From NCBI RefSeq assembly GCF_024721975.1, contig NZ_JANQBB010000003.1, forward strand, positions 496,001 through 560,000: a stretch of 64,000 bases of DNA, read 5' to 3'. A program made the position numbers and the translations under genes. The notes under the pieces are model-generated. The model ran no database searches, was not told the DNA's origin, and saw nothing but the letters and a program-made list of their open reading frames with translations. Every line of letters starts with the position of its first letter. Position 1 is the first letter of the stretch. This DNA is from Paenibacillus endoradicis (lineage in GTDB: Bacteria; Bacillota; Bacilli; Paenibacillales; Paenibacillaceae). Positions 51,842 through 60,707 of the stretch are shown piece after piece.

Positions 51842-52195
51842 ATGAAAGGACATGAACAAGTACAAAAATTATTAACAGCAGTGATAGATGCAGCAGAGGA
51901 CAAAAAAGCACATGATCTAATTGCATTAGATTTGAATGGCTTATCTTTAGTAGCCGATTATTTCGTAATCTGTAGTGGTAACTCAGACACTCAAGTATTA
52001 GCAATTTCTACTGAAATTCGTAAAACTGCGGACAAGCTTGGCTTTACGGTACGTGGTGTAGAAGGTGAAAACACAGCACGTTGGGTATTAATTGACATCG
52101 GAGATGTTGTTGTACACGTCTTCCATCGTGAAGAAAGAGAGTATTACAATATCGAGAAAATTTGGTCGGATGCGAAGGTTGTGGAATTAGTATGA
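51842..52195 (+). CDS. rsfS: Ribosomal silencing factor RsfS
   Basis: The 117-residue protein has the RsfS/Iojap core (DLNGLSLVADYFVICSGNSDTQVLAI, GENTARWVLIDIGDVVVHVFHREEREYYNIEKIW). It binds L14 and blocks subunit joining in starvation. AGGAGG precedes ATG 51842. Confidence 0.97.
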   Translation: MKGHEQVQKLLTAVIDAAEDKKAHDLIALDLNGLSLVADYFVICSGNSDTQVLAISTEIRKTADKLGFTVRGVEGENTARWVLIDIGDVVVHVFHREEREYYNIEKIWSDAKVVELV

Positions 52196-53112
52196 GCTAT
52201 GTAGCAGGAACTACTGAGCGATTACAAATTTCTCGCGAAGTTTCTCCTTATGGTTATTTTCTTAATAATGGCGAAGAAGATGTATTGTTGCCGTATACGG
52301 AACTTGTTGGATCTAAGCCACATGTTGGTGATGAGATTGAAGTTTTCATTTTCTTTGATTCAGAAGATCGTATTTGCGCGACAATGAACAAACCATTCAT
52401 TTCATTCGGAGAAATGGCTCGATTAGTTGTAGCTGATGTACATCCTAGACTAGGTTGTTTCCTAGAGATGGGTCTTGGACGTCAATTATTGCTACCACTA
52501 AGTGAATTGCCGGAAATGATTGAGTATCGTCCGATTGTTGGTGACGAAGTGTTCGTGTTCATGGCTCATGATAAGAGTGGCCGTCAAATCGCTAAGCTTG
52601 CACAAGAACCAGAACTTGCACCACTTACGTTCCCAGCTCCAGCAGCTTGGAGAAATCAGTGGGTTGAAGGATGGGTTACGAAAAGCTTACAAATGGGTTC
52701 TTTCGTTGTCATTGATGGCGGCGTAGTAGGATTCGGTGCATACGGATTAATTCCGAGCACAGATCGTATTGAAAGCTTACGTCTTGGTCAACGTGTTAAA
52801 GCTCGTGTAACGTTTGTTCGTGAAGATGGACGAGTTAATCTATCGATGACACAGCAGAAGGAATTTGGACGTGTTGAAGATGCTGATCGTATATTAGCAT
52901 ACATCAAGGAACGACCAAGTGGCGGTATGCCGTATTCTGATGCGACAGAAGCAGAACTTATACGTAGTCGTTTTGGTGTGAGCAAAGGTGCTTTCAAACG
53001 TGCATTAGGTAAGCTAATGCGTGAAGGTATCGTTGTACAACAAGGTAGCTGGACGTATCTAACAGAAAATGCACCACAACCGAAAAACGAAAATACGGAT
53101 GAGGTTGAATAA
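52192..53112 (+). CDS. S1-like RNA-binding protein (CvfB/YitL family)
   Basis: The 306-residue protein starts at ATG 52192, overlapping the rsfS stop (ATGA). It has several S1-like beta-barrel domains (YGYFLNNGEEDVLLPYTEL; LGCFLEMGLGRQLLLPLSEL; MGSFVVIDGGVVGFGAYGLIP) and a C-terminal winged helix (RSRFGVSKGAFKRALGKLMREG). Relatives regulate virulence or translation. Its place after rsfS suggests a ribosome-linked role. Confidence 0.92.
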   Translation: MSYVAGTTERLQISREVSPYGYFLNNGEEDVLLPYTELVGSKPHVGDEIEVFIFFDSEDRICATMNKPFISFGEMARLVVADVHPRLGCFLEMGLGRQLLLPLSELPEMIEYRPIVGDEVFVFMAHDKSGRQIAKLAQEPELAPLTFPAPAAWRNQWVEGWVTKSLQMGSFVVIDGGVVGFGAYGLIPSTDRIESLRLGQRVKARVTFVREDGRVNLSMTQQKEFGRVEDADRILAYIKERPSGGMPYSDATEAELIRSRFGVSKGAFKRALGKLMREGIVVQQGSWTYLTENAPQPKNENTDEVE

Positions 53113-53114
53113 TA

Positions 53115-53864
53115 ATGGAATCATACGGTCAATTTGCTACGGTGTATGATCGACTTATGGCAGATATGCCCTATGAAGAGTGGATCACTTTCGCTGAAGC
53201 CGTATGGCAACAACACGGAAAACCGCAAAAAGTTGTAGATCTAGGGTGTGGTACAGGTAGTATTGCTATACCCTTAGCGATCAATGGGTATGAAGTTGTT
53301 GGTATTGATCTATCGAGTGATATGCTAGCTGTAGCGGAGCAGAAGTGGGCGCAACAATCTTCGATGAATGGTAATCTTACATTGCTTGAGCAAAATATGT
53401 GCCAGTGGGAAGTGTTAGAACAAGTAGACTCAGTGATCTCATTCTGTGATTGCTTGAACTACATTGTCGATGAAGATGATCTGTTAGCTACATTATCAGC
53501 TACGTATGACCAATTGAAGCAAGGTGGTAGCTTTATATTCGATGTCCATCCAATTACGCGCTTTGAGCAATATGCTGCGGATCAGCCATTTGTATATGAT
53601 GAGAACGGAATCTCATACATGTGGAGTAGTGATTATGATGAGGATGATCATATTATCGAACATTTTCTCTCGATATTTGTTCAAGAACCTGATGGTCGCT
53701 ATAGTAGAATAGATGAGGAACATGTCCAACGAGCATATAGTTCTAAGTGGTTAGAAGGGGCATTACGCTCAGTCGGCTTTACTCATATACATCTGTATAG
53801 TGATTTTCAGTTAAAGGCAGCTGACGACCACTCAACTCGTTTGTTCTTCGTTGCCATTAAGTAA
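53115..53864 (+). CDS. SAM-dependent methyltransferase (YqeM type)
   Basis: The 249-residue protein has class I methyltransferase motif I (VVDLGCGTGSIAIPLA), motif post-I (VGIDLSSDML) and motif II (DSVISFCDCLNYI). It lies two bases after the preceding gene, as yqeM does after rsfS (yqeL) in Bacillus. The substrate is unknown. Confidence 0.92.
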   Translation: MESYGQFATVYDRLMADMPYEEWITFAEAVWQQHGKPQKVVDLGCGTGSIAIPLAINGYEVVGIDLSSDMLAVAEQKWAQQSSMNGNLTLLEQNMCQWEVLEQVDSVISFCDCLNYIVDEDDLLATLSATYDQLKQGGSFIFDVHPITRFEQYAADQPFVYDENGISYMWSSDYDEDDHIIEHFLSIFVQEPDGRYSRIDEEHVQRAYSSKWLEGALRSVGFTHIHLYSDFQLKAADDHSTRLFFVAIK

Positions 53865-53912
53865 ATGGTGTTAGTTTGTGTATGTTCGTTTTTTGAATTG
53901 TTACTGAAAATG

Positions 53913-54085
53913 AAAGTTCAAAAAGCGGGCTTTAAGAACCGAGAAGATGACTCACAGCGGAAACGAGTAGCACAGCGTACGTTATGTGTACGTGAGCACA
54001 CTCAGGCTTTCGATGGGTGGCATATTCGATGCCGACGAAGCTACATTAGCATATACATCGTTATCAAAGTCCGCTTTTTGAACTA
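53913..54085. repeat. Dispersed inverted-end repeat, full copy
   Basis: Ends AAAGTTCAAAAAGCGGGCTTT and AAAGTCCGCTTTTTGAACT are complementary over about 20 bases. The interior (GAAGATGACTCACAGCGGAAACGA, CGTACGTTATGTGTACG, CATTCGATGCCGACGAAGCTA-type blocks) is the reverse complement of the order seen at 41708 and 49679. It lies directly before a bidirectional terminator. Confidence 0.75.
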
Positions 54086-54093
54086 CCGTTAGT

Positions 54094-54138
54094 AGTAAAA
54101 AGGCTGTCCATAGTTAACCTATGGCACAGCCTTTTACT
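54094..54138. terminator. Bidirectional terminator
   Basis: AGTAAAA.GGCTG.CCATAG..CTATGG.CAGCC.TTTTACT stem between the methyltransferase gene and the convergent small gene. Confidence 0.85.
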
Positions 54139-54358
54139 ATTCTCTCAGTGCATCAGTCAATTTACTGTGCATACTAGATATAGTGTTTCCCTTTTGTGCG
54201 ATCGTTGTGCGTAATTTGTGTAAAGTAAGCTTAAGCTGCTCATTTTCAGCTGCTTGATGTTCTATGTACTTCACCAATTCAATATCTTGTATTTGGCTTG
54301 CTTGGCATAATTGTTCAAGTCTGTTAAGAGCTTCTTCTGTTGATAGTATTGCTTTCAT
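54137..54358 (-). CDS. Small coiled-coil protein of unknown function
   Basis: The 73-residue protein starts at ATG 54358 behind GGAGGCG. It is almost wholly helical and heptad-patterned (LEQLCQASQIQDIELVKYIEHQ, ENEQLKLTLHKLRTTI). No family was recognised. It is divergent from the nrd operon. Confidence 0.7.
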   Translation of the reverse strand: MKAILSTEEALNRLEQLCQASQIQDIELVKYIEHQAAENEQLKLTLHKLRTTIAQKGNTISSMHSKLTDALRE

Positions 54359-54510
54359 AAGCGCCTCCAAAACGATCTATAAAATGTCACTATCACATCA
54401 TAACGCTATCTGATAAAATAGTCGAGTGGCGAAATCTCAAGCCCCTATTGGGACGAGCGTTATGAAAATATTTTCATAGCTTAAATTGCAAAGAATATGA
54501 CGAAATCTCA

Positions 54511-54539
54511 TTGACTCCACCTATATATTGAGGTATGAT
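54511..54539 (+). promoter_or_regulatory. Sigma-A promoter of the nrd operon
   Basis: TTGACT and TATGAT are separated by 17 bases, a near-consensus vegetative promoter. The start of transcription would be about 54546, giving a 145-base leader with a small hairpin (CTATATC/GGATATAG, 54556-54577). No clear NrdR box was seen. Confidence 0.75.
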
Positions 54540-54690
54540 TCTATTCATCGACTATATCTAGTTATGGATATAGCAATCTAGCAGTTTAACTGCTTACACC
54601 ATGGTTCCGACTACAAGCGCATCTGCCTGTCATGTATAGGGGGTAGAGCGCTTTTTGATTGGGATAAATGGTAGGGGGAGAGAGTGGGAA

Positions 54691-55050
54691 ATGTTAGTTG
54701 TATATGACTCTAAGACAGGCAATGTCAAACGCTTTGTGAAGAAATTAAATATGCCCGCAGTCTCTATTGATGAGATGCCCAAGGTGGACGAGCCGTACGT
54801 TCTTATTACATATACAACAGGCTTTGGACAAGTCCCGCAGAAAGTCAATGATTTTTTGCAAGATAACCACAATATGTTGAGAGGCGTTTCAGCAAGTGGT
54901 AACCGTAACTGGGGCACTGGCTTCGCAAAAAGTGCTGATACAATATCTGAGACGTACAATGTACCGGTCATTTCTAAGTTCGAACTTTCTGGCACAAATA
55001 AAGACACGCTACAATTCATGGAAAGGGTGCAAACCATTGAAACATATTGA
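54691..55050 (+). CDS. nrdI: NrdI flavodoxin-like protein
   Basis: The 119-residue flavoprotein (VVYDSKTGNVKRFV, ITYTTGFGQVP, SGNRNWGTGF) generates the oxidant used to build the dimanganese-tyrosyl cofactor of NrdF. ATG 54691 follows GAGAGAGTGGG; an upstream in-frame start at 54655 is less likely. It overlaps nrdE by 14 bases. Confidence 0.95.
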   Translation: MLVVYDSKTGNVKRFVKKLNMPAVSIDEMPKVDEPYVLITYTTGFGQVPQKVNDFLQDNHNMLRGVSASGNRNWGTGFAKSADTISETYNVPVISKFELSGTNKDTLQFMERVQTIETY

Positions 55051-57121
55051 ACTGAATAATGAGCTCTTGCAACGCGGAGCAGACGGTTTCTACCAGCTAG
55101 AAAAAGATAAAGAAGCAGTTGCAGCATTTATGGCTGAAGTTGACGAAAAAAGTGTTAAGTTTGCTTCTTTGAAAGATAAACTGGACTATCTTATCGAGAA
55201 TGATTTCTATGACAACGTATATGACAAATATACATATGATCAAGTGAAAACAATCTTTGATCTTACTGAGGCGGCAAATTTTGAATTCCAATCTTATATG
55301 GCTGCTTCAAAATTTTATAAAGACTATGCTATGAAAACAAATGACAAGGCACAATATCTTGAGCAGTATCATGAACGTGTTTCGATCGTAGCTTTGCATC
55401 TTGGCGAAGGTGACATCGAAAGAGCTACTCGCATTGCACAGGCAATGATTGATCAACGTCTACAGCCTGCGACTCCAACATTCCTTAATGCTGGTAAGAG
55501 TCGTCGTGGTGAGATGGTGTCATGTTTCTTGCTTGAAATGGATGATTCTTTGAACTCCATTAACTATGTGCTTGGCACATGCATGCAACTTTCCAAAATC
55601 GGTGGTGGCGTTGCTGTCAACCTATCCAAGCTACGTGGTCGTGGTGAACCGATTAAAGGTGTAGAAGGCGCTGCAAAAGGAGTTATGCCTGTTCTGAAGC
55701 TAATGGAGGATGCATTCTCTTATGCGGATCAGATGGGTCAACGTAAAGGTTCTGGCGCTGGATATTACAATATCTTCGGTTGGGACGTTATCGAATTCTT
55801 AGATAGCAAAAAGATTAATGCTGACGAGAAATCTCGTATCAAAACATTATCAATCGGCCTTATTATTCCTAACAAGTTCTATGACTTAGCAGCACAAAAC
55901 AAACCTCTACATGTATTCGGACCATATTCCGTATACAAAGAGTACGGTCAACATCTTGATGATATTGACATTGATGCTATGTATGATGAATTACTAGCAA
56001 ATGACAATGTTAAGAAAAAAGTTGTAATGACTGCACGTGAAATGCTTACAAAAATTGCATCGATTCAACTTGAATCTGGATATCCATACATTATGAACAA
56101 GAGCAATGCTAACAAATGGCATGCATTGAAAGACATTGGTTCTGTAAAAATGTCTAATCTATGTACTGAGATTTTCCAATTGCAAGAAACTTCGGAAATT
56201 AACGACTATGGATATGAAGATATCATTCGTCGCGATATAAGTTGTAACCTTGCTTCCTTGAACATTGTAAATGTAATGGAACGCAAAGAAATTAAAGATT
56301 CCGTACATGTTGGTATTGAAGCTTTAACTACAGTAAGTGATCTTTCGCAAATCGATAACGCACCTGGCGTTCGTAAAGCGAATGATGAACTTCACTCAGT
56401 AGGTCTTGGCGCAATGAACCTTAATGGATATCTTGCAAAAAATAAGATTGCTTATGAAAGTCCAGAAGCTCGTGAATTTGCAGGCGTATTTTTCATGATG
56501 ATGAATTTCTATTCCATCGAGAAAAGTATGGAAATTGCAAAAGAACGTAAAGCAACGTTTAAAGACTTTGATCGTTCTGAATATGCAAAAGGTACGTATT
56601 TCGATCGTTACGTTGAAACGGATTTCCGTCCTCAGCTAGCTCGTGTACAAGAACTATTCGATGGTATGCATATCCCAGGTCCTGCTGATTGGGAAGAGCT
56701 TAAAGGTAAAGTACAAGAGCATGGACTATTCCACGCTTACCGTTTAGCGATTGCACCGACTCAAAGTATTTCTTATATTCAAAATGCAACGTCAAGTGTA
56801 ATGCCGATTGTTGAACATATTGAAACTCGTACGTATGCTAACTCAACAACATATTACCCAATGCCGTATTTAGCACAGGATAACTTCTTCTTCTATAAAT
56901 CTGCTTATAACATCGATCAGTTCAAATTGATTGATCTTATCGCAGAGCTAGGACAGCATATTGACCAGGGCGTATCAACTGTACTCCATGTTAATAGTAA
57001 TGTTACGACGCGTGAACTTTCTCGTTTCTACATTTACGCTGCACAAAAAGGATTGAAATCCTTATACTATACAAGAACAAAACGACTAACTATCGAGGAA
57101 TGTACAAGCTGCGCCGTATAA
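55037..57121 (+). CDS. nrdE: Class Ib ribonucleotide reductase alpha subunit
   Basis: The start is TTG 55037 behind GGAAAGGGTG, giving 694 residues, the usual size. The frame is open further upstream only because it overlaps nrdI. Motifs: NAGKSRRGEMVSCFLLEMDDSL, MSNLCTEIFQ (active-site Cys), GLGAMNLNGYLAK, and the C-terminal redox pair ECTSCAV. It reduces ribonucleoside diphosphates for DNA synthesis. Confidence 0.96.
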   Translation: MKHIELNNELLQRGADGFYQLEKDKEAVAAFMAEVDEKSVKFASLKDKLDYLIENDFYDNVYDKYTYDQVKTIFDLTEAANFEFQSYMAASKFYKDYAMKTNDKAQYLEQYHERVSIVALHLGEGDIERATRIAQAMIDQRLQPATPTFLNAGKSRRGEMVSCFLLEMDDSLNSINYVLGTCMQLSKIGGGVAVNLSKLRGRGEPIKGVEGAAKGVMPVLKLMEDAFSYADQMGQRKGSGAGYYNIFGWDVIEFLDSKKINADEKSRIKTLSIGLIIPNKFYDLAAQNKPLHVFGPYSVYKEYGQHLDDIDIDAMYDELLANDNVKKKVVMTAREMLTKIASIQLESGYPYIMNKSNANKWHALKDIGSVKMSNLCTEIFQLQETSEINDYGYEDIIRRDISCNLASLNIVNVMERKEIKDSVHVGIEALTTVSDLSQIDNAPGVRKANDELHSVGLGAMNLNGYLAKNKIAYESPEAREFAGVFFMMMNFYSIEKSMEIAKERKATFKDFDRSEYAKGTYFDRYVETDFRPQLARVQELFDGMHIPGPADWEELKGKVQEHGLFHAYRLAIAPTQSISYIQNATSSVMPIVEHIETRTYANSTTYYPMPYLAQDNFFFYKSAYNIDQFKLIDLIAELGQHIDQGVSTVLHVNSNVTTRELSRFYIYAAQKGLKSLYYTRTKRLTIEECTSCAV

Positions 57122-57164
57122 AGCGCAGCTGTATTTCATCATATTGTGAAGGAGTATACTGAAC

Positions 57165-58121
57165 ATGAAAGCAGTAAACTGGAACCGTCCTGACGACGAT
57201 TTTACTCAAACGTTCTGGCAACAAAATGTTATGCAATTCTGGACGGATGAAGAGATTCCTTTATCAGATGATAAAATGGATTGGGAATTAATGACGCTAG
57301 ATGAGCGTTCTTTATATAAAAAAGTACTAGGTGGCTTGACATTACTTGATACCGTTCAAGGCGGTGTTGGTATGCCGAAGATTTTGGAGCATGTGGAAGG
57401 TTTACAACGTAAAGCAGTGTTAGGCTTTATGGGAATGATGGAGCAAATTCATGCGAAATCATACAGTAGTATTTTCACGACACTAGCTTCTACTGAGGAA
57501 ATTGATGAAATTTTCATCTGGGTAGAAAACAATCCACAGTTACAGAAAAAAGCTGGTATTATTGCAGATTGGTACAATGGCATTGAGAACGATCGTGATC
57601 TTTATAGAGCAATGGCAGCTTCTGTTCTATTGGAAAGCTACTTATTCTATAGTGGTTTCTTCTACCCACTATATCTAGCTGGACAAGGAAGAATGACGAG
57701 TAGTGGTGAGGTTATTGACTTAATCTTACGCGATGAAAGTATTCACGGATTGTATATCGGTGTGCTTGCACAAGAAATTGCTGCGACATTCTCTCAAGAA
57801 GAGCAAGATAAACTTACACAAGAAGTTCTTGATCTGTTGCTTGAACTTTATGACAATGAAGTGATTTACACGGATTCGTTGTATTCAGATCTTGGATTAC
57901 AAGAAGAAGTTAAAGCTTATGTTCGTTACAATGCAAACAAGGCTCTGATGAATCTTGGACTTGAACCTCATTTTGAAGAAGAAGCCATTAATCCAATTGT
58001 GTTGAACGGAATTAGTACTAGCACGAAACAACATGATTTCTTCTCGAAAAAAGGAAATGGTTATGTGCGTACATTGAATGTTGAACCATTAACTGATGAT
58101 GACTTTGTATTCAACTTCTAA
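57165..58121 (+). CDS. nrdF: Class Ib ribonucleotide reductase beta subunit
   Basis: The 318-residue protein has the carboxylate/histidine metal ligands (DTVQ, MEQIHAKSYS, LLESYLFYSGF, RDESIHGLY) and the radical-bearing Tyr near EQIHAKSYSSIF. AAGGAG precedes ATG 57165. It completes the nrdI-nrdE-nrdF operon. Confidence 0.96.
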   Translation: MKAVNWNRPDDDFTQTFWQQNVMQFWTDEEIPLSDDKMDWELMTLDERSLYKKVLGGLTLLDTVQGGVGMPKILEHVEGLQRKAVLGFMGMMEQIHAKSYSSIFTTLASTEEIDEIFIWVENNPQLQKKAGIIADWYNGIENDRDLYRAMAASVLLESYLFYSGFFYPLYLAGQGRMTSSGEVIDLILRDESIHGLYIGVLAQEIAATFSQEEQDKLTQEVLDLLLELYDNEVIYTDSLYSDLGLQEEVKAYVRYNANKALMNLGLEPHFEEEAINPIVLNGISTSTKQHDFFSKKGNGYVRTLNVEPLTDDDFVFNF

Positions 58122-58182
58122 ATTCTGTATATCTCAACTAGATTATACGAATCAACAAGTATATAATAAATAAAAAGAAACT

Positions 58183-58214
58183 CGCTCTCGTAGACATATA
58201 CGAGGGCGTTTTTT
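58183..58214 (+). terminator. Terminator after nrdF
   Basis: CGCTCTCGTA/TACGAGGGCG stem followed by TTTTTT. Confidence 0.9.
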
Positions 58215-58235
58215 GCCACGATGGAGGTATTGGTG

Positions 58236-59144
58236 ATGAAGGTAATAGAGGTTAAAGAGCTAATTAATCAGTTTTCCTTGGAAGTTATCGCTGGTGCTAA
58301 TGAGCTGCATCGCACGATTACGAAAGCGAGAGCATATCGACCTGGACTTGAGTTTGTCGGTTATTTTGAATTTTTTCCTCAAAAACATATTCAAATATTG
58401 GGCCGCAAAGAAATTACATATTTGCATGGGTTAACTGAGGAACAACGAAATCATCATATTGGAAATATTGTAAAGTATCATCCACCTTGTTTTATCGTTA
58501 CAGCAGGTCAAGATGGACTAAAATATTTAAAAAAATATTGTGAAGAGGAAGGCATTCCTTTATTACGGACGAGTGATGATTCGGCGACATTTATTGGAAA
58601 GTTAGATCATTATCTGTTGAAGCAGTTAGCACCTGAGCAATCTATACATGGCATATGTATGAATGTATCTGGAATCGGAATTATTATTCGTGGTAAATCA
58701 GGCATCGGCAAAAGTGAAACAGCACATACATTAATCCGTCGTGGACATCGCCTTGTAGCGGATGATATTATCGTGCTGAAAAAGCTCAGCCAGCATGCAC
58801 TTATCGGTTCACACAATGAGAAAACCAAAGAATTTCTTGCACTTCGCAGTGTGGGACTGATCAATGTTGTACGCTTATATGGTCGGAAGGCATTTCAGGA
58901 TGAGTCAAGAATTTCACTAGATATTGAATTGACTCGTTGGCGCGAAAATGATCTCAATAATGATCTTGATCTTGAACCAACTTTTGTAGAGTACATGGGT
59001 GTGAAAATTCCACATCTAGAGATTCAATTACAGCCTGGAAGAGATGTTGCGGGGTTAATCGAGGCTGCGGCAAACAACTGGTATTTGAAGCAACAAGGCT
59101 ATAGTGCAATGGAAGATTTCATGAAGAGACTTGAAAGTGAATAA
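58236..59144 (+). CDS. hprK: HPr kinase/phosphorylase
   Basis: The 302-residue protein starts at ATG 58236 behind GGAGG; the in-frame ATG 58221 lies before that site. It has the N-terminal domain and the kinase domain with P-loop GKSGIGKSETA, RGHRLVADD, and the family signature (EVRGLGIINV type; here LRSVGLINVVRLYG). It phosphorylates Ser46 of HPr to drive CcpA control. A candidate cre site lies at 32188 in this window. Confidence 0.96.
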   Translation: MKVIEVKELINQFSLEVIAGANELHRTITKARAYRPGLEFVGYFEFFPQKHIQILGRKEITYLHGLTEEQRNHHIGNIVKYHPPCFIVTAGQDGLKYLKKYCEEEGIPLLRTSDDSATFIGKLDHYLLKQLAPEQSIHGICMNVSGIGIIIRGKSGIGKSETAHTLIRRGHRLVADDIIVLKKLSQHALIGSHNEKTKEFLALRSVGLINVVRLYGRKAFQDESRISLDIELTRWRENDLNNDLDLEPTFVEYMGVKIPHLEIQLQPGRDVAGLIEAAANNWYLKQQGYSAMEDFMKRLESE

Positions 59145-59218
59145 CTTTCATTTTCATATTGATTTATGCTACAATATTGACCGAGACTAGCTATAATATA
59201 GATCTTGTTGTTCAGCTA

Positions 59219-59286
59219 ACGCTTCCGAAGTACTTTTCATATACTTGGAAGTTATATTAGGAAGTTGATGAAAAGTTTTAGGAGGA
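59219..59286 (+). promoter_or_regulatory. Hairpin leader before the effector-binding gene
   Basis: ACGCTTCCGAAGT, then ACTTTTCAT (59232-59240) and ATGAAAAGT (59268-59276) pair, followed by TTTAGGAGG. Same arrangement as before spoVAC and the glycosyltransferase gene. Confidence 0.6.
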
Positions 59287-59293
59287 GTATAGC

Positions 59294-59755
59294 ATGGAAA
59301 CTTGCTCAATTGTTAATAAATCAACGCTGCATCTTGTTGGAGTTCCTTATTGTGGACCATATTCATCTTTTCCGGATGAAGCGATTCGCCTGCAGACCGA
59401 TTTTCTTGCAAGAAAGCATGAACTGAATCATGTTATACAGTCAAATGTGATGTATTGTCCGTACTTTGGTAATGAGACATTTGCTACGTATTGGGCTTGT
59501 TTTGAATCTGAGTACAGTGAAGATCCGCTGCCCCAAGGTATGGTTGCGATCACGATTCCGATGCATCGATATGCTTTAGTTAGTAGTTCCTCTCAAAGAA
59601 TGGGCGAGGGCTATGAAATGCTAAAAGCATGGATCGAAGAACATGGTTATAAGCGGCTAGATCAAGCAGTGTCACTTGAAATTTTCTATCTTGAAGGTCA
59701 GCATTGGGAAGAAGAAATTGTTGATATTCTCATACCGATAGAGGATGAAGCTTAA
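59294..59755 (+). CDS. GyrI-like / AraC-type effector-binding domain protein
   Basis: The 153-residue protein has the Rob/GyrI-like small-molecule-binding fold (LVGVPYCGPYSSFPDEAIRLQTDF, MVAITIPMHRYALVSSS, GYEMLKAWIEEHGYKRLDQAVSLEIFYLEG). No DNA-binding domain is attached, so it may bind a ligand alone or with a partner. ATG 59294 lies eight bases after TTTAGGAGG. The PhzF-family gene follows 19 bases later and probably shares its transcript. Confidence 0.85.
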   Translation: METCSIVNKSTLHLVGVPYCGPYSSFPDEAIRLQTDFLARKHELNHVIQSNVMYCPYFGNETFATYWACFESEYSEDPLPQGMVAITIPMHRYALVSSSSQRMGEGYEMLKAWIEEHGYKRLDQAVSLEIFYLEGQHWEEEIVDILIPIEDEA

Positions 59756-59774
59756 TACTTAGGAGTTGCTAGAG

Positions 59775-60578
59775 ATGAGCATTCCATATGCGATGATTAA
59801 TGCGTACGGAGATGGGCCATTCACAGGTAATCCTGCTGCAGTGCTTGTCATAGAACAAGATCAATTAAGAGATCCACAACTACAGCAGATTGCTGCAGAA
59901 ATGAATGTATCAGAAACAGCATTTATATATAGAGGTGCAACGAATAACCAATTTCAACTAAGATGGTTTACACCACAAGTTGAAGTGAATTTATGTGGTC
60001 ACGCTACGCTGGCATCAGCGCACTATTTGTATCATTTCGGTATTGTTCCAACAGACATTACCATCCATTTTCACACATTAAGTGGAGAGCTTGTTGTTAG
60101 CCTACATGATGGGGTTCTTAGGATGAGGTTGCCGCAAGAGTCACCTGTAGCTTGCTCGGCGCCATCTGATCTCATTACAGCACTTGGTGTAATTCCGAGA
60201 GCAGTTAGTAAAAATCGGATGGATTATATCGTTGAGCTAGCAGATGAGCAAGATGTTCGACAGTTACAAGTGGAGTTTTCATTGATTGCTGGATTAGACG
60301 CGCGTGGTGTTGTAGTGACTAGTCGTGCAGATGACCCATCAATTGATATCGTGTGTCGTACATTCTACCCACGTATTGGCATTGATGAAGATCCAGTTAC
60401 TGGTTCAGCATTTTGTGCGCTTGCTCCGTATTGGATGAAACGACTAAGAAATAATACAATTCTAAAAGTAGTACAACTATCAATACGTGGCGGTTCAGCC
60501 ACGTTAATGCTTGAAGACGAGATCGTCATTCAAGAGGGCAGTTGTTTCGTATGGGCTGAAGGTAGTCTACATATATAG
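59775..60578 (+). CDS. PhzF-family isomerase
   Basis: The 267-residue protein has the PhzF two-barrel fold signatures: NAYGDGPFTGNPAAVLV, NVSETAF (catalytic Glu), RWFTPQVEVNLCGHATLASA, and DEDPVTGSA. ATG 59775 has AGGAG at nine bases. Such proteins are isomerases or epimerases of diverse small molecules; the rest of a phenazine pathway is absent, so a phenazine role is not implied. Confidence 0.92.
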   Translation: MSIPYAMINAYGDGPFTGNPAAVLVIEQDQLRDPQLQQIAAEMNVSETAFIYRGATNNQFQLRWFTPQVEVNLCGHATLASAHYLYHFGIVPTDITIHFHTLSGELVVSLHDGVLRMRLPQESPVACSAPSDLITALGVIPRAVSKNRMDYIVELADEQDVRQLQVEFSLIAGLDARGVVVTSRADDPSIDIVCRTFYPRIGIDEDPVTGSAFCALAPYWMKRLRNNTILKVVQLSIRGGSATLMLEDEIVIQEGSCFVWAEGSLHI

Positions 60579-60640
60579 TTAGAGTAGGCTATATTAACTT
60601 AATCTGACTGTGTCAGTACATTTGAATAGCTATATTACTC

Positions 60641-60707
60641 AATAAATAAGGGCATCTAAAGACTCTGGTAGAGTCGATTAGATGCCCTTATTTATTCAAT
60701 TTCAAAC
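60641..60707. terminator. Bidirectional terminator
   Basis: AATAAATAAGGGCATCTAA and its complement form a very strong hairpin between the convergent PhzF and GGDEF genes. Confidence 0.92.

Noticed and set aside
54546..54690. Riboswitch before nrdI
   Set aside because: The 145-base leader has only a small hairpin; no cobalamin-riboswitch features such as a B12 box were recognised.
59775..60578. Phenazine biosynthesis cluster
   Set aside because: Only a PhzF-family protein is present; these isomerases are widespread and no other phz gene is nearby.
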